From contig NZ_JALMEW010000006.1 of the NCBI RefSeq assembly GCF_023094245.1, positions 1-64,000 on the forward strand: a DNA stretch of 64,000 bases, given 5' to 3'. This DNA comes from Halomonas getboli. GTDB lineage: Bacteria; Pseudomonadota; Gammaproteobacteria; Pseudomonadales; Halomonadaceae. The notes beneath the pieces were generated by a model. That model saw only the letters and a list, made by a program, of their open reading frames with translations. It ran no database searches and was not told the origin of the DNA. Below are positions 19,131 through 29,415 of this stretch, piece after piece (the first letter of the stretch is position 1; every line of letters begins with the position of its first letter). Made by a program: the position numbers and the translations under genes.

Positions 19131-19635
19131 TCCCAACAAGCCCGACGATCAGAACCTCGACGACGAGTGGGCGGCCGCCATGTCCGAACAGGCAGGCGAC
19201 GACGCGCCGAGCGCGGACGACGATCCCTGGGCCGAGGCCATGGCCGAGCAGGCCGCCGCCGAGGAGGCCGAGGGCAACGAGGCTCCCGCCGAGCCCGCGG
19301 CCGGCGCCGAGGCGCAGCCGGCCAGCGGCAGCGTCTTTCAGCCGCTGGAGGGTGGCCAGGACAAGGCCGTGCCGCGCGACCTCGAGATGATCATGGACAT
19401 CCCGGTCAAGCTGACCGTGGAGCTGGGCCGCACCAAGCTGACCATCAAGCAGCTGCTGGAACTGGCCCAGGGCTCGGTGATCGAGCTCGAGGGGCTGGCC
19501 GGCGAGCCCATGGACATCCTGATCAACGGTTATCTGATCGCCCAGGGTGAAGTGGTGGTGGTGGAAGACAAGTACGGCATCCGCATCACCGAGATCATCA
19601 CACCTTCCGAGCGCGTCCAGAAGCTGAACCGATGA
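19123..19635 (+). CDS. fliN: Flagellar motor switch protein FliN
   Basis: FliN (170 residues) builds the lower C-ring and docks FliH. The C-terminal SpoA domain (about 85-168) contains [20 protein letters not shown] and [12 protein letters not shown]. The N-terminal 75 residues are strongly acidic and contain two copies of a short motif, EWAAAMSEQ and PWAEAMAEQ. Enteric FliN has only one such WADAL-type element as I recall it. It is translationally coupled to fliM and overlaps fliO by four bases. Confidence 0.97.
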   Translation: MTDPNKPDDQNLDDEWAAAMSEQAGDDAPSADDDPWAEAMAEQAAAEEAEGNEAPAEPAAGAEAQPASGSVFQPLEGGQDKAVPRDLEMIMDIPVKLTVELGRTKLTIKQLLELAQGSVIELEGLAGEPMDILINGYLIAQGEVVVVEDKYGIRITEIITPSERVQKLNR

Positions 19636-20063
19636 GCGAGACCGCCTCCGGCGCCGGCGCCACCCTCGACGGGCTCGGCGGCGGCGATGCCCTGATCGGC
19701 ATGGCCACCCTCGGCAAGACGGCCGCCGCCCTGGCCCTGGTGCTGGGCGTCATCCTGGTGTGCAGCCTGCTGCTGCGGCGCCTGAACGGCGGCGGACGCG
19801 GCCAGGGCCATCGCCCGCGCCTGGTGGGCAGCACCGGCATCGGCCAGCGCGAGCGGGTCGTGATCGTCGAGGTCGAGGGCACCTGGCTGGTGCTGGGCGT
19901 CGGCGGCGGCCAGGTCAGCAAGCTCCACGAGCTGCCCGCGCCCGACACGCCGTCCTCCGAGGTCGTATCGCCGATCGACCCGAACGATGGCTTCGCCGCC
20001 CGCTTCGCCCAGGCGCTGCGCCACCACGCCGGCCTGGGCCGCGGCGACCGGGGGCGCGAATGA
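19632..20063 (+). CDS. fliO: Flagellar biogenesis protein FliO
   Basis: FliO (143 residues) is a small membrane protein that helps assemble the FliP pore of the export gate. One membrane helix lies at about 33-52 ([20 protein letters not shown]). The cytoplasmic part has the family pattern [20 protein letters not shown]. Similarity is modest, but position between fliN and fliP is decisive. Start and stop overlap both neighbours by an ATGA junction. Confidence 0.93.
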   Translation: MSETASGAGATLDGLGGGDALIGMATLGKTAAALALVLGVILVCSLLLRRLNGGGRGQGHRPRLVGSTGIGQRERVVIVEVEGTWLVLGVGGGQVSKLHELPAPDTPSSEVVSPIDPNDGFAARFAQALRHHAGLGRGDRGRE

Positions 20064-20812
20064 ACCGACTCGCCCCGCGCCATGCCCGCTGGCTGCTCCT
20101 AGGGCTGCTGCTGATACCCGGCCTGGCGCTGGCCCAGCAGGTACCCGGCCTGATCAGCCAGCCGATGGAGGACGGCGGCCAGCGCTGGTCGCTGTCGCTG
20201 CAGACCCTGCTGCTGCTCAGCTCGCTGGCCTTCCTGCCGGCGGCGGTGCTGATGATGACCAGCTTCACCCGCATCATCATCGTGCTGGGGCTGCTGCGCA
20301 CCGCCATGGGTACCCAGGCCACGCCGCCCAATCAGGTGCTGCTGGGACTGGCGCTGTTCCTGACCTTCTTCATCATGGCCCCGGTATTCGGCCAGGTGTA
20401 CGACCAGGCCTGGGTGCCGCTGTCCAACGGCAGCATCGCCTTCCCCGAGTTCCTCACCCAGGCCGAGGGTCCCTTCCGCGAGTTCATGCTGGCCCAGACC
20501 CGCGAGCCCGACCTGGCGCTGTTCGCGCGGCTGGCCGACGTCGGCCCGCTTCAGGGCCCGGAAGACGTGCCGCTGCGGGTGCTGGTGCCGTCCTTCGTGA
20601 CCAGCGAGCTGAAGACCGCCTTCCAGATCGGCTTCACCATCTTCATCCCCTTCCTGATCATCGACCTGGTGGTGGCCAGCACCCTGATGTCGCTGGGCAT
20701 GATGATGGTGCCGCCGATCACCATCTCGCTGCCGTTCAAGCTGATGCTGTTCGTGCTGGTCGACGGCTGGCAGCTGATCATCGGCTCGCTGGCGGAAAGC
20801 TTCTACGTGTGA
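20060..20812 (+). CDS. fliP: Flagellar export gate protein FliP
   Basis: FliP (250 residues) forms the core of the type III export channel. It starts with a cleavable signal peptide (residues 1-25, ending GLALA before QQ). Family signatures [20 protein letters not shown] and [20 protein letters not shown] follow. Four membrane segments are visible. The start codon overlaps the fliO stop. Confidence 0.98.
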   Translation: MNRLAPRHARWLLLGLLLIPGLALAQQVPGLISQPMEDGGQRWSLSLQTLLLLSSLAFLPAAVLMMTSFTRIIIVLGLLRTAMGTQATPPNQVLLGLALFLTFFIMAPVFGQVYDQAWVPLSNGSIAFPEFLTQAEGPFREFMLAQTREPDLALFARLADVGPLQGPEDVPLRVLVPSFVTSELKTAFQIGFTIFIPFLIIDLVVASTLMSLGMMMVPPITISLPFKLMLFVLVDGWQLIIGSLAESFYV

Positions 20813-20828
20813 GTCCCCGGAGACTGCC

Positions 20829-21098
20829 ATGACCCCCGAAACGGTAATGACCATCGCCTACCAGGGCATGCGCGTGACCCTGCTGCTGGCCGGGCCGCTG
20901 CTGCTCACCGCGCTGTTCACCGGGCTGCTGGTCAGCCTGTTTCAGGCCGCTACGCAGATCAACGAGATGACGCTGTCGTTCATCCCCAAGATCCTGGCGG
21001 TGTTCGCCGTGCTGGTGCTCGCCGGCCCCTGGCTGCTGGGCCTAATCACCACCTTTACCCGCGAGCTGTTCGGCAACATTCCCAACATGGTGATGTAG
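20829..21098 (+). CDS. fliQ: Flagellar export gate protein FliQ
   Basis: FliQ (89 residues) has two membrane helices separated by the conserved loop SLFQAATQINEMTLSFIPK, the hallmark of the family. Together with FliP and FliR it forms the helical export pore. It lies 16 bases after fliP and six before fliR. Confidence 0.98.
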   Translation: MTPETVMTIAYQGMRVTLLLAGPLLLTALFTGLLVSLFQAATQINEMTLSFIPKILAVFAVLVLAGPWLLGLITTFTRELFGNIPNMVM

Positions 21099-21104
21099 GC
21101 CGCG

Positions 21105-21890
21105 ATGGTCGAGATCACCTTCGCCCAGCTGCACGGCTGGCTGGTCGCCTTCCTGTGGCCGTTCTGCCGTATCACCGGGCTGATGCTGGCCTCGCCGATC
21201 TGGGGCCACTCCAGCGTGCCGCGCCAGATCAAGATCGCCCTGGCCATGGCGCTGACCGTGGTGATGGCGCCGGTGCTGCCGCCGATGCCTCAGGTGCCGC
21301 TGTTCTCCTGGGCCGGGCTCGGCATCGTCGCCGAGCAGCTGCTGATCGGCGCCGCCATGGGGCTGGTGATGCGCGTGACCCTGGTGACGGTCCAGGCCAC
21401 CGGCGAGTTCATCGGCCTGCAGATGGGCCTGGCCTTCGCCACCTTCTTCGATCCCTCCAGCGGCACCAACATGATGGTGCTGTCGCGCTTCCTCTACATG
21501 ATCACGCTGCTGATGTTCCTGGCCTTCGACGGCCATCTGATGGTGCTTGAGCTGCTGGCCTCGAGCTTCGAGGCGCTGCCGATCGGACTGGGCCGCTATG
21601 ACCCCGGCGCCTTCGAGATGCTGGCCCGCTACGGCGGCACCATCTTCAGCTCGGGCATTCTGCTGGCCCTGCCGCTGGTGGCGGCGCTGCTGATCATCAA
21701 CCTGGCGCTGGGCATCCTCAACCGCTCGGCGCCGCAGCTGACCGTGTTCAATATCGGCTTTCCGGCCTCGCTGACCGTGGGGGTGATCCTGATGATGGTG
21801 CTGATGACCGACCTCGACCGCTTCCTGGAGCGCCTGTTCGATCAGGGCCTCGACTTCCTGCAGGCCTTTCTCGCGGCGCTGGCGGGCTGA
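21105..21890 (+). CDS. fliR: Flagellar export gate protein FliR
   Basis: FliR (261 residues) is a polytopic membrane protein that completes the FliPQR export gate. It has about six hydrophobic segments. Typical segments are WPFCRITGLMLASPIWG, GLQMGLAFATFFDP and the C-terminal ILNRSAPQLTVFNIGFPASL. No flhB follows; the operon ends here and converges on flgL. FlhA and FlhB must be encoded elsewhere. Confidence 0.97.
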   Translation: MVEITFAQLHGWLVAFLWPFCRITGLMLASPIWGHSSVPRQIKIALAMALTVVMAPVLPPMPQVPLFSWAGLGIVAEQLLIGAAMGLVMRVTLVTVQATGEFIGLQMGLAFATFFDPSSGTNMMVLSRFLYMITLLMFLAFDGHLMVLELLASSFEALPIGLGRYDPGAFEMLARYGGTIFSSGILLALPLVAALLIINLALGILNRSAPQLTVFNIGFPASLTVGVILMMVLMTDLDRFLERLFDQGLDFLQAFLAALAG

Positions 21891-21899
21891 GCCGGCAGC

Positions 21900-21937
21900 A
21901 AAAAAGCCCGCCCTGACGGGATGCAGCAGGGCGGGCC
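21900..21937 (-). terminator. Rho-independent terminator of the flgB-flgL operon
   Basis: On the minus strand GCCCGCCCTG and CAGGGCGGGC form a perfect 10-bp stem with an 11-base loop, followed by seven T residues (plus-strand A-run at 21900-21906). It lies between the flgL and fliR stop codons and acts on minus-strand transcription. On the plus strand there is no T-run. Confidence 0.92.
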
Positions 21938-21996
21938 AAAGGGACCATGGGCAGGGATGACCATGGCCGGCAGAACCTCCGGTCCGGGTAACGGAC

Positions 21997-23214
21997 TCAG
22001 AGGTACTGGAAGAGCGACATGCCTTTCATGTCGGCGAAGGTCTGCTGCGCGGCCTGCAGGCCCACCTGACGCAGGCTGTATTCGGAGATCGCCTCGGCGT
22101 AGTCGAGATCGACCAGGTCGGACCGGGTCTGCTCGTAGTTGAGGGTGCGGTTGGCGCTGACGCCGTCCACCACGTCCAGCTCGTTGAGCCGCGCGCCCAT
22201 GGAGGCACGCACCGTCAGCACGTTGTCCAGGCTATTGTCCAGCTCGCGCATCGAGGTGCTCAGGGTATTGCCGAGGGCCGCCTTCTCGGCATCGGTGCCG
22301 GCCGGATTCTCCAGCACGGAGATCGCGTTCTCGAGCGTGGTGAACAGGTCGGTATTGCCCTGATCGGCGGGGTTCACCGCGATGCTGTCGCCGGCGACGG
22401 GCTCGCCGTCGAGCTCCATCGCCAGGCCACCGAACTCGATCCGCATCGACTCGCCGTCGTAGCTGCCGCTGTCGACGCTGTTGCCGGCCGCATCCTGGAC
22501 GTCGTAGGTGAAGCCCGAGGCGGCATCGCCGGCGAAGGCGATGGTGTAGGCCTGGGTCGTGTCGACGGCGTCATCGTCGATGACCTGGGGCCCGGAGAAG
22601 GCCACGCTGCCCGCATTGCCGGCGTCCGCACTGGCCACGTGGCCGGCGCCGCTCGGCACGCTCTGGAAGATCGCCTGCCCGCTGTCGCTGACCTCCATCA
22701 GCCGCGAAGCATCGATGCGCTGCCGACGTACCTGGCTGTCGCCCACGTACTCGACCTCATCGCTGGCGTTCTTGACGAAGGGGGCGCTGCCGTCGCTGTA
22801 GCCGCCGAACAGGTAGGTGCCGTTGCCATCGGTGGCGTTGGCCTGGCCGAGCAGCGTCTCGTAGACCCCGCTCAGCTCAGAGGCCACGGACTGACGATCC
22901 GCATCGCTGAGCGTGCCGTTGGAGGCCTGCACCAGCAGCGTCTTGGCCTTGGTGATGGCATCGCTGACGCTGTTCAGCACGCTCTCGCCCTGGGACAGCG
23001 AGTTGCGAGCGCTGACCCGCGAGTCGGTGTACTGCTCGGTCACGGCCAGCGACTGGCTGACGCCCACGGCTCGGGAAGCCGCCTGGGGATCGTCGGACGG
23101 GTTGACCACCCGGCGGCCGCTGGCGATCTGCTGGCTGACGTCGAGCAGCTTCGACTGCTGCTGATTGAGCGAGCCGACGCTCTGGTTGAACATGGTGACG
23201 GTGCTGATGCGCAT
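21997..23214 (-). CDS. flgL: Hook-filament junction protein FlgL (HAP3)
   Basis: FlgL (405 residues) joins the hook to the filament. It has flagellin-like N- and C-terminal helices: MRISTVTMFNQSVGSLNQQQ at the start and the D0 helix YSLRQVGLQAAQQTFADMKG near the end. The middle domain is acidic and variable. The ATG at 23214 was chosen because MRIST is the conserved beginning and AGGGAG lies nine bases upstream. It follows flgK by 17 bases and is the last gene before a strong terminator. Confidence 0.96.
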   Translation of the reverse strand: MRISTVTMFNQSVGSLNQQQSKLLDVSQQIASGRRVVNPSDDPQAASRAVGVSQSLAVTEQYTDSRVSARNSLSQGESVLNSVSDAITKAKTLLVQASNGTLSDADRQSVASELSGVYETLLGQANATDGNGTYLFGGYSDGSAPFVKNASDEVEYVGDSQVRRQRIDASRLMEVSDSGQAIFQSVPSGAGHVASADAGNAGSVAFSGPQVIDDDAVDTTQAYTIAFAGDAASGFTYDVQDAAGNSVDSGSYDGESMRIEFGGLAMELDGEPVAGDSIAVNPADQGNTDLFTTLENAISVLENPAGTDAEKAALGNTLSTSMRELDNSLDNVLTVRASMGARLNELDVVDGVSANRTLNYEQTRSDLVDLDYAEAISEYSLRQVGLQAAQQTFADMKGMSLFQYL

Positions 23215-23231
23215 CTCGTGAAGCTCCCTAA

Positions 23232-24875
23232 TCAACCGCGCAGGCCGAGCACGGTGTCGAGCACCGTGGTGGCGGTATCGATGACCTTGGCGTTGGCCTG
23301 GTAGTACTGCTGGTAGCGGATCAGGTTGGCCGCCTCCTCGTCCAGGTTGACCCCGGACTCGGACTGCTGGACGGCCTCCAGCTGCTCGCTGAGCCCCTGC
23401 TGGGCCTCCAGGTTGACCTGCACGATATTGGTCCGATTGCCGACGTCGCTGACCATCGAGGCATAGGCCTCGCTGAGCGAGGCCGAGCCGCCGACCACGC
23501 TTTCCTGCTGCAGGTCCTGCAGCGCCAGGGCGTTCTCGTTGTTGCCCGAGCCGCCGCCGGGACCGGCCGCGGCGATCTTGTCGAGGTCGGAGATCGCGGT
23601 GTCGAGGTTGGCGGCGGCACGCCGCACCGGCTGCACCTCGAAGCTGTCGCTGTCGGCCAGGCCGGCGGGATCGTCGAAGCTCAGGGTCACGCCGCCGAAG
23701 CTCAGCTCGCCGCCGGCGTAGTCGACCTCGGCGGCATCCAGCACGGCCCCGGTGTCCTGGCGCACCACCTCGAAGGCCGGCGCCGCGGCATCGGTGACGC
23801 GCACCGTGTAGTCGGTGGCCTCGAGCCGGTCGATGTTGTCGGCATCGAAGGCCACCGAGGCGATCTCGGCCGTGCCCGCGTTGTCGTCGGCGGCGAAGGC
23901 GCGCGGCGCGCCGATGGTGAAGAAGTCGCCGCCCGCCTCACCGTCCAGATCGATGCCCTCGGCATGCTGCGCATTGACCGCCACCGCCAGCGAGACCGCC
24001 ATCTGGCCGATCTGATTCTGGGCCTTGTCCAGGGTCTCGGTGCGGAAACTCATCAGCCCGCCGAGGGTCCCGCCGGTGATGGCATCTTCATCCAGCGCGT
24101 GGACGTTGCCGCTGGAGTCCGGGTAGCCGATCACGCTGCGCTGGGGATCGTCGGGCGAGGCCATGGCCTCGAGCTTGAAGCTGCGGTCGCCCATCACCAG
24201 CGGCTGGCCGTTGGGCAGGCTGATGTTGTAGGACTTGCCGTCCTGGATATTGAGCCGCAGGTCCATGCGCTCGCTGAGCTCGTGGACCAGCTGGTCGCGC
24301 TGGTTGAGCAGCGCGTTGGGCGCCTCGCCCTGCTTGGCGCGGGCCAGGGCGATCTCGCGGTTGATCGAGCCCAGCTGCTCGGTGGTGTTGTTGATCTGGG
24401 TGAGTTCGTCCTCGATCTGGCCGTTGATGCCGTCCTGCATGTCCTGCAGGTAGCCGTCGAAGGAGCGGAACTGGGCGCTCAGGGTATCCGCCGTGCCCAG
24501 CACGCCCTGACGGGCGGCCGGGTCGGACGGCGCGCTGGCCAGGTCCTCCATCGAGGAGAAGAAGTCCTGCATCAGCGGCGAGAGCCCGGCCGCCTCGTCG
24601 GCCAGCAGGCTGTCGATCTGCTCCACCTGGGTACCGTAGGCCTCCAGCGCGCTGGTCTTGCTGGTGGCGTCGTTCAGCTGGTCGGCGATATAGCGGTTGA
24701 ACTGGCGCTGGATATCGTTGACCTGCACCCCGCCCGTGCCGGTGCTGCTCTCGCCGAGCACGGTCACCTCGCGGTTGTAGCCATCCGTGTAGACGTTGCT
24801 GATGTTGTTGCTGGTGGAGGCCAGGGCATTCTGGGCGGCGTTGAGACCGCTGAGGCCGGTGGAGAAGATGCTCAT
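23232..24875 (-). CDS. flgK: Hook-filament junction protein FlgK (HAP1)
   Basis: FlgK (547 residues) is the first junction protein above the hook. The N-terminus MSIFSTGLSGLNAAQNALAS and the C-terminal segment EEAANLIRYQQYYQANAKVI are family signatures. The central region is acidic. A close FliA-type promoter lies about 30 bases upstream. flgK and flgL can therefore be expressed late, apart from the rest of the flg operon. Confidence 0.97.
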   Translation of the reverse strand: MSIFSTGLSGLNAAQNALASTSNNISNVYTDGYNREVTVLGESSTGTGGVQVNDIQRQFNRYIADQLNDATSKTSALEAYGTQVEQIDSLLADEAAGLSPLMQDFFSSMEDLASAPSDPAARQGVLGTADTLSAQFRSFDGYLQDMQDGINGQIEDELTQINNTTEQLGSINREIALARAKQGEAPNALLNQRDQLVHELSERMDLRLNIQDGKSYNISLPNGQPLVMGDRSFKLEAMASPDDPQRSVIGYPDSSGNVHALDEDAITGGTLGGLMSFRTETLDKAQNQIGQMAVSLAVAVNAQHAEGIDLDGEAGGDFFTIGAPRAFAADDNAGTAEIASVAFDADNIDRLEATDYTVRVTDAAAPAFEVVRQDTGAVLDAAEVDYAGGELSFGGVTLSFDDPAGLADSDSFEVQPVRRAAANLDTAISDLDKIAAAGPGGGSGNNENALALQDLQQESVVGGSASLSEAYASMVSDVGNRTNIVQVNLEAQQGLSEQLEAVQQSESGVNLDEEAANLIRYQQYYQANAKVIDTATTVLDTVLGLRG

Positions 24876-24905
24876 GACGATGTTCCCTTGTGCCGATACT
24901 GTTCG

Positions 24906-24932
24906 CTATCGGCCGCCCGGTCGCGGACTTGA
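24906..24932 (-). promoter_or_regulatory. FliA (sigma-28) promoter for flgKL
   Basis: On the minus strand TCAAGTCC, 11 bases, then GCCGATAG match the sigma-28 consensus with exact spacing. It lies in the flgJ-flgK gap, as for flgKL in enteric bacteria. The -35 half is nearly the same as that of the chemoreceptor promoter at 3932-3958. Confidence 0.88.
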
Positions 24933-24979
24933 GGCCGAAAGTCAGGAAAACGCGTGAAAAAGCCCCTGGAAATAGAGGA

Positions 24980-25978
24980 TTAGCGGGAGGCGAGGCGTTC
25001 GCCCCCGGGCAGCGGCCCCAGGCTGTACATCACCGCGATCAGCTTGTCGGCGTAGGCCGGGTCGGTGGCGTAGCCGCCGCGCTGCAGGGCCCGTGCCGCC
25101 TGATCGGGCGTGGCGGCCGCGCTCACCCCGGCATAGCGGGGGTTGTCGCCGATCAGCCGGGCGTAGTCGGTGAAGGCCGCCTCGAAGGAGTCGTAGACGC
25201 GGAAGCGATCGCGCACCGGCTGGCGGCGGCCGTCGATGACCTCGTGGGTGAGGATCTCGGTGGTCTCGCCCCGCCAGCCGCTGCCGGCCTTGATGCCGAA
25301 CAGGTTGTGGCTGTTGCCGCCGTCGGCCGTGGCGATCTCGCGACGCCCCCAACCGGTCTCCAGCGCCGCCTGGGCCAGGATCAGCTCGGCCGGCACGCCG
25401 CTCTCTCGGCTGGCCGCACGGGCCGGGCCGGCGAGCCTTTCCAGGAAGGCCTGAACGTGCTCCGGCCGCCCCGCCGGCTCGGCCGATGCGGCCAGGGCGG
25501 CGCCATCGTCGCCCGGCGTGGCCTGGATCGCATCGAGGAAGGAGGCCGGCGTGGCGTCATCGTCGCTTCGCTCGTCGGCCATCAGGGCATTGGTCAACGG
25601 CCGCGGGGTACCGCGGGGAATCCCGGCGATCAGCGCCTCGATGTCCCGGCCATTCGAGGTCCCGGCGTCGCGCCCGCCGACCGAGCCCTGGAGCTGGGAC
25701 ACCAGCTGGTCGGCCAGCCCCAGGCCGCGCTCGGCCACGCTCTGGGACCACTGCTTGTCGAGCATCTCCTGATACATGTCGCCGGCCTGGCTCTGCAGCA
25801 GCCCCGAGGAAGGCACCGCCTCGCGCATGCTCTTGACCATCATCTGCACGAACAGGGCCTCGAACTGCTGGGCCGCATCCTTCAGCCCCTCGCCGGAATC
25901 ATTGTGCTTGAGGCGCTCGAGGCCCTGGATGTCCAGGGCGAACTGGCCGCGGGCGGTGTCGGGGGCATCCAGGCTCAT
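24980..25978 (-). CDS. flgJ: Flagellar rod assembly protein / peptidoglycan hydrolase FlgJ
   Basis: FlgJ (332 residues) has two parts. The N-terminal rod-capping domain (about 10-110) contains AAQQFEALFVQMMVKSMREA. The C-terminal glucosaminidase domain (about 180-330) contains ELILAQAALETGWGRRE, whose glutamate is the catalytic acid. It opens the peptidoglycan layer for rod growth. A Ser/Asp-rich linker joins the domains. The ATG overlaps the flgI stop by one base. Confidence 0.96.
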   Translation of the reverse strand: MSLDAPDTARGQFALDIQGLERLKHNDSGEGLKDAAQQFEALFVQMMVKSMREAVPSSGLLQSQAGDMYQEMLDKQWSQSVAERGLGLADQLVSQLQGSVGGRDAGTSNGRDIEALIAGIPRGTPRPLTNALMADERSDDDATPASFLDAIQATPGDDGAALAASAEPAGRPEHVQAFLERLAGPARAASRESGVPAELILAQAALETGWGRREIATADGGNSHNLFGIKAGSGWRGETTEILTHEVIDGRRQPVRDRFRVYDSFEAAFTDYARLIGDNPRYAGVSAAATPDQAARALQRGGYATDPAYADKLIAVMYSLGPLPGGERLASR

Positions 25979-27114
25979 CAGATGATCTCCAGTTCGGCGC
26001 GCAGCGAGCCCGCTTCCTTGAGGGCCTCGAGGATCGACATCAGATCGTTGGGCGTGGCGCCCAGGGAATTGAGCGCGTCGACCACTTCCATCAGGTCGGC
26101 ACCCTCGACCACCTTGAGGGTGCCGGGCTGCTGCTGGATGCTGACCTGAGCGTTCTGGGTGACCACGGTCTGACCGTTGCCGAACGGGTTGGGCTGGCTG
26201 ACCTCCACGTCGCTGTCGATGACGATCGACAGGTTGCCCTGGGCCACCGCCGCCCGACGCAGGGTGACCTGACCGTTGAGCACCACCGAGCCGGTACGCG
26301 AGTTGAGCACCACCCGGGCCGGCTCCTCGGTGGGCGTGACCTGGACGTTCTCGACCCGGGCCATGAAGTTGACCCGGGCATTGGGATCGCGGGGGCCGTC
26401 CAGGGCGATCACCCGAGCATTGCGCGCCGAGGCCACGACCCGGCCGAAGGCCTGATTGATGGCGCTGACCGCCCGCTGGGCGGTGCCGAAGTCGTCGGTC
26501 TCGAGCTGCAGCTCGAGCAGGCCGCCGTTGGCGCCCAGATCGAGCGGCACCTCGCGCTCCACGGTGGCGCCGCCCGCGATCCGTCCGCCGGCCTGCTGGT
26601 TGACCTGGACGCTGGAGCCGGCCGCCGAGGCGCTGGCGCCCCCGACCAGCAGGTTGCCCTGGGCCAGGGCGTAGACGCTGCCGTCGGCGCCCTTCAGCGG
26701 CGTCATCAGCAGGGTGCCGCCGCGCAGGCTGTCGGCGTTGCCCACCGAGGACACCACCACGTCGAGCTCCTGGCCGGGGCTGGCGAAGGCCGGCATCTCG
26801 GCGGTGACCATCACCGCCGCCACGTTGCGCAGCTGCATGTTGGTGCCGGCGGGCACGGTGATGCCGAGCTGGGACAGCATGTTGGTCAGGCTCTGACCGG
26901 TGAAGGGCGCCTGGGTGGTGCGATCGCCGCTGCCGTCGAGCCCGACCACCAGGCCGTAGCCGACCAGGGCGTTGTCGCGCACCCCGGCGAAGCTGGCGAG
27001 GTCGCGCAGCCGCTCGGCCTGGGCCGGCAGCGCCAGCAGGATCATGGCGACGAAGGCCAGCCCGGAGGCCAGCCGCGGAAGTGCGCCCGTCGCGCGTCGA
27101 GTGCCGGTCATCAT
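25978..27114 (-). CDS. flgI: Flagellar P-ring protein FlgI
   Basis: FlgI (378 residues) is a periplasmic ring subunit around the rod. It has a signal peptide of about 33 residues ending ALPAQA. Typical segments are [20 protein letters not shown] and [16 protein letters not shown], and the C-terminus is [25 protein letters not shown] precedes the ATG at 27114; a second in-frame ATG follows at once. It lies nine bases after flgH. Confidence 0.97.
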   Translation of the reverse strand: MMTGTRRATGALPRLASGLAFVAMILLALPAQAERLRDLASFAGVRDNALVGYGLVVGLDGSGDRTTQAPFTGQSLTNMLSQLGITVPAGTNMQLRNVAAVMVTAEMPAFASPGQELDVVVSSVGNADSLRGGTLLMTPLKGADGSVYALAQGNLLVGGASASAAGSSVQVNQQAGGRIAGGATVEREVPLDLGANGGLLELQLETDDFGTAQRAVSAINQAFGRVVASARNARVIALDGPRDPNARVNFMARVENVQVTPTEEPARVVLNSRTGSVVLNGQVTLRRAAVAQGNLSIVIDSDVEVSQPNPFGNGQTVVTQNAQVSIQQQPGTLKVVEGADLMEVVDALNSLGATPNDLMSILEALKEAGSLRAELEII

Positions 27115-27123
27115 GCCACTCTC

Positions 27124-27807
27124 CTAGAAGGGCGAGACGTTGAGGAAGAAGCGCTGCAGCCAGCCCATGTGCTGCGCCTCGTTGATGTAGCCGTCGCCGA
27201 CGTACTCGATGCGCGCGTCGGCCACCGAGGTCGAGGGCACGGTGTTCTCGCCGGTGATGTCGCGCGGATTGACCACGCCGCCGAAGCGGATGAACTCGGT
27301 GCCCTGGTTGATGGCGATCTGCTTCTCGCCGCGCACCCGCAAGTTGCCGTTGCCCAGCACGTCGATCACGGTCACGGTGATGGTGCCGGTGAAGGAGTTG
27401 TTGGCCTGGGAGCCGCCGCCGCCCTGGAAGTCGCTGTCGCCGGAGACGTCGAAGCCATACTCGGCCAGCTTGTCGAGGGCGTCCGGCAGCTGCGCCAGCT
27501 CGAGACTCGACGAGCCGCTCCGGTCGGCGCTGGACTGAGAGTTCTTGCTGGCGCTGACGTCCTCGTCCAGCACGATGGTCAGGATGTCGCCGATCATGCG
27601 CGGGCGCCGGTCCTCGAACAGCGGCTGGTAGCCGCTGCGCGGCTGATAGATGGCGCCGTTGGCGCGTGCCATCGGCCGCTCCGGAATCTCGATCTTCTCC
27701 TGCTCGCCGACCACCGAGGCGTGGGGAATCTGCGCGCAGCCCCCCAGCACCGCCAGCGCCGCCATCAGCAGCCAGCGCCATGCGCCGCCCGGGCTAGCCC
27801 TGCTCAT
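27124..27807 (-). CDS. flgH: Flagellar L-ring lipoprotein FlgH
   Basis: FlgH (227 residues) is the outer-membrane ring lipoprotein. The signal sequence ends in the lipobox LGGC (cysteine near residue 24). Conserved segments include [18 protein letters not shown] and [20 protein letters not shown]. The C-terminus [12 protein letters not shown] matches the family. It follows flgG by 28 bases. Confidence 0.97.
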   Translation of the reverse strand: MSRASPGGAWRWLLMAALAVLGGCAQIPHASVVGEQEKIEIPERPMARANGAIYQPRSGYQPLFEDRRPRMIGDILTIVLDEDVSASKNSQSSADRSGSSSLELAQLPDALDKLAEYGFDVSGDSDFQGGGGSQANNSFTGTITVTVIDVLGNGNLRVRGEKQIAINQGTEFIRFGGVVNPRDITGENTVPSTSVADARIEYVGDGYINEAQHMGWLQRFFLNVSPF

Positions 27808-27835
27808 GCCGTCCTCCTCCGCTCCGTCATCGGCG

Positions 27836-28618
27836 TCACAGCTGCGCCAGGCGCGACAGCATCTCGTCGCTGGTCTGCACGGCCTTGCTGTTGATCTCGT
27901 AGGCGCGCTGGGTCTGGATCATGCTGACCATCTCCTTGACCACGCTCACGTTCGAGGTCTCGACGTAGTTCTGCATGATGCTGCCGGTGCCGTTCATGCC
28001 GGGAATGTCCTCGGTGCGCGGCCCGGAGGCGGTGGTCTCGGCATAGAGGTTGCCGCCCAGGCTCTCCAGCCCGGTGGGATTGACGAAGGTGGAGAGCGTG
28101 ACCTGACCGACCTCCTGGAGCTCGCTGTCGCCCGGCACCTTGACCGAGACGATGCCGTCCTCGCCGATGTTCACCGACAGGGCGTTCGGCGGGATGACGA
28201 TGCCCGGCTCCAGCGGATAGCCGTTGGCGGTGACCATCTGGCCGTTCTGGTCGAGCTGGAAGCTGCCGTCGCGGGTGTAGGCGGTGGTGCCGTCCGGCAT
28301 CATCACCTGGAAGAAGCCCCGACCCTCGATCGCCAGGTCACGGCTATTGCCGGTCTGCTCGAGGCCGCCCTGGGTGTGCAGGCGCTCGGTGGCCACCGGG
28401 CGCACGCCGGTGCCGACCTGCATGCCCGACGGCAGACGGTCCTGGGCGTTGGTCTGGGCGCCGGGCTGGCGCAGGTTCTGGTACAGCAGGTCCTCGAACA
28501 CCGCCCGCGACTGCTTGAAGCCGTTGGTGTTGACGTTGGCCAGGTTGTTGGAGATCACGTCCAGCTTGGTCTGCTGGGCCTCCAGACCGGTCTTGGCCGT
28601 CCACAGTGACTTGATCAT
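27836..28618 (-). CDS. flgG: Flagellar distal rod protein FlgG
   Basis: FlgG (260 residues) builds the distal rod. The N-terminus [20 protein letters not shown] and [20 protein letters not shown] is nearly invariant. The C-terminus ends [21 protein letters not shown]. No insertion or deletion is seen compared with the usual length of about 260 residues. Confidence 0.98.
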   Translation of the reverse strand: MIKSLWTAKTGLEAQQTKLDVISNNLANVNTNGFKQSRAVFEDLLYQNLRQPGAQTNAQDRLPSGMQVGTGVRPVATERLHTQGGLEQTGNSRDLAIEGRGFFQVMMPDGTTAYTRDGSFQLDQNGQMVTANGYPLEPGIVIPPNALSVNIGEDGIVSVKVPGDSELQEVGQVTLSTFVNPTGLESLGGNLYAETTASGPRTEDIPGMNGTGSIMQNYVETSNVSVVKEMVSMIQTQRAYEINSKAVQTSDEMLSRLAQL

Positions 28619-28643
28619 TCTGCTTCCCTCATGTTCGTGCGCC

Positions 28644-29399
28644 TCAGCTCATGGAGAGCAGGCTGTTGGCGCGCTGATCGTTCTCGTCGGCGGTGCTCAT
28701 GACCTTGGTCTGCATCTCGTAGCGCCGCGCCACGTCGATCATCGACACCATGGTCTCCACCGGATTGACGTTGCTGCCCTCCAGCGCGCCGCTGATCAGC
28801 GTGGCGTCGTCATCGGCCGGCAGCAGGCCCGGCTCGCCGTTCTGGCCGGCCTGGGCGCGGAACAGGCCGTCCACGCCGCGCTCGAGCCCGCCGGGACCGG
28901 GCGTGGCCAGCTTCAGGCGCCCCACCGGCACCAGGGCATCGGGACCCTGGCCGGTGCCGATGGCGCTGATCGTGCCGTCGGCGCCGATCGACACCTGCGC
29001 CCCGAGCGGCACCTGGATCGGGCCGCCCTCGCCGATCACCGGGTTGCCGGCGCTGCGCAGCAGGCCGTCGCCGTCGACCTGGAGGTCGCCGCGGCGGGTG
29101 TAGGCCTCGCTGCCGTCGGGGGCCTGGACGGCGAGCCAGGCATCGCCCTTCATCGCCACGTCCAGGGTGCGGCCGGTGCGGGTCATCGGCCCGGGCGAGG
29201 TATCGGCGCCCGGCGTGGAGGCCGCCACCGAGGCGCGGGTGTCCAGCCGACCGTCGCCCTGCACCGGCACCGCGCGCATGGCGTGCAGCTGGGCGCGAAA
29301 GCCGGTGGTGGAGGCGTTGGCCAGGTTGTGGCTGACCACCGCCTGCTGCTCCATGCTCTGGCGCGCGCCGCTCATGGCGGTGTAGAGAATGCGATCCAT
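28644..29399 (-). CDS. flgF: Flagellar proximal rod protein FlgF
   Basis: FlgF (251 residues) is a proximal rod subunit with the N-terminal pattern [20 protein letters not shown] and [17 protein letters not shown]. The C-terminal helix contains [20 protein letters not shown]. It is placed between flgE and flgG as in most species, with gaps of 16 and 25 bases. Confidence 0.97.
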   Translation of the reverse strand: MDRILYTAMSGARQSMEQQAVVSHNLANASTTGFRAQLHAMRAVPVQGDGRLDTRASVAASTPGADTSPGPMTRTGRTLDVAMKGDAWLAVQAPDGSEAYTRRGDLQVDGDGLLRSAGNPVIGEGGPIQVPLGAQVSIGADGTISAIGTGQGPDALVPVGRLKLATPGPGGLERGVDGLFRAQAGQNGEPGLLPADDDATLISGALEGSNVNPVETMVSMIDVARRYEMQTKVMSTADENDQRANSLLSMS

Positions 29400-29415
29400 G
29401 GCTCAGCTCTCCGGC

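Noticed and set aside
24980..27781. Open minus-strand frame of 933 codons
   Set aside because: Only the last 332 codons (from 25978) encode FlgJ; the upstream part is the wrong frame of flgI and flgH and is Arg/Gly-rich.
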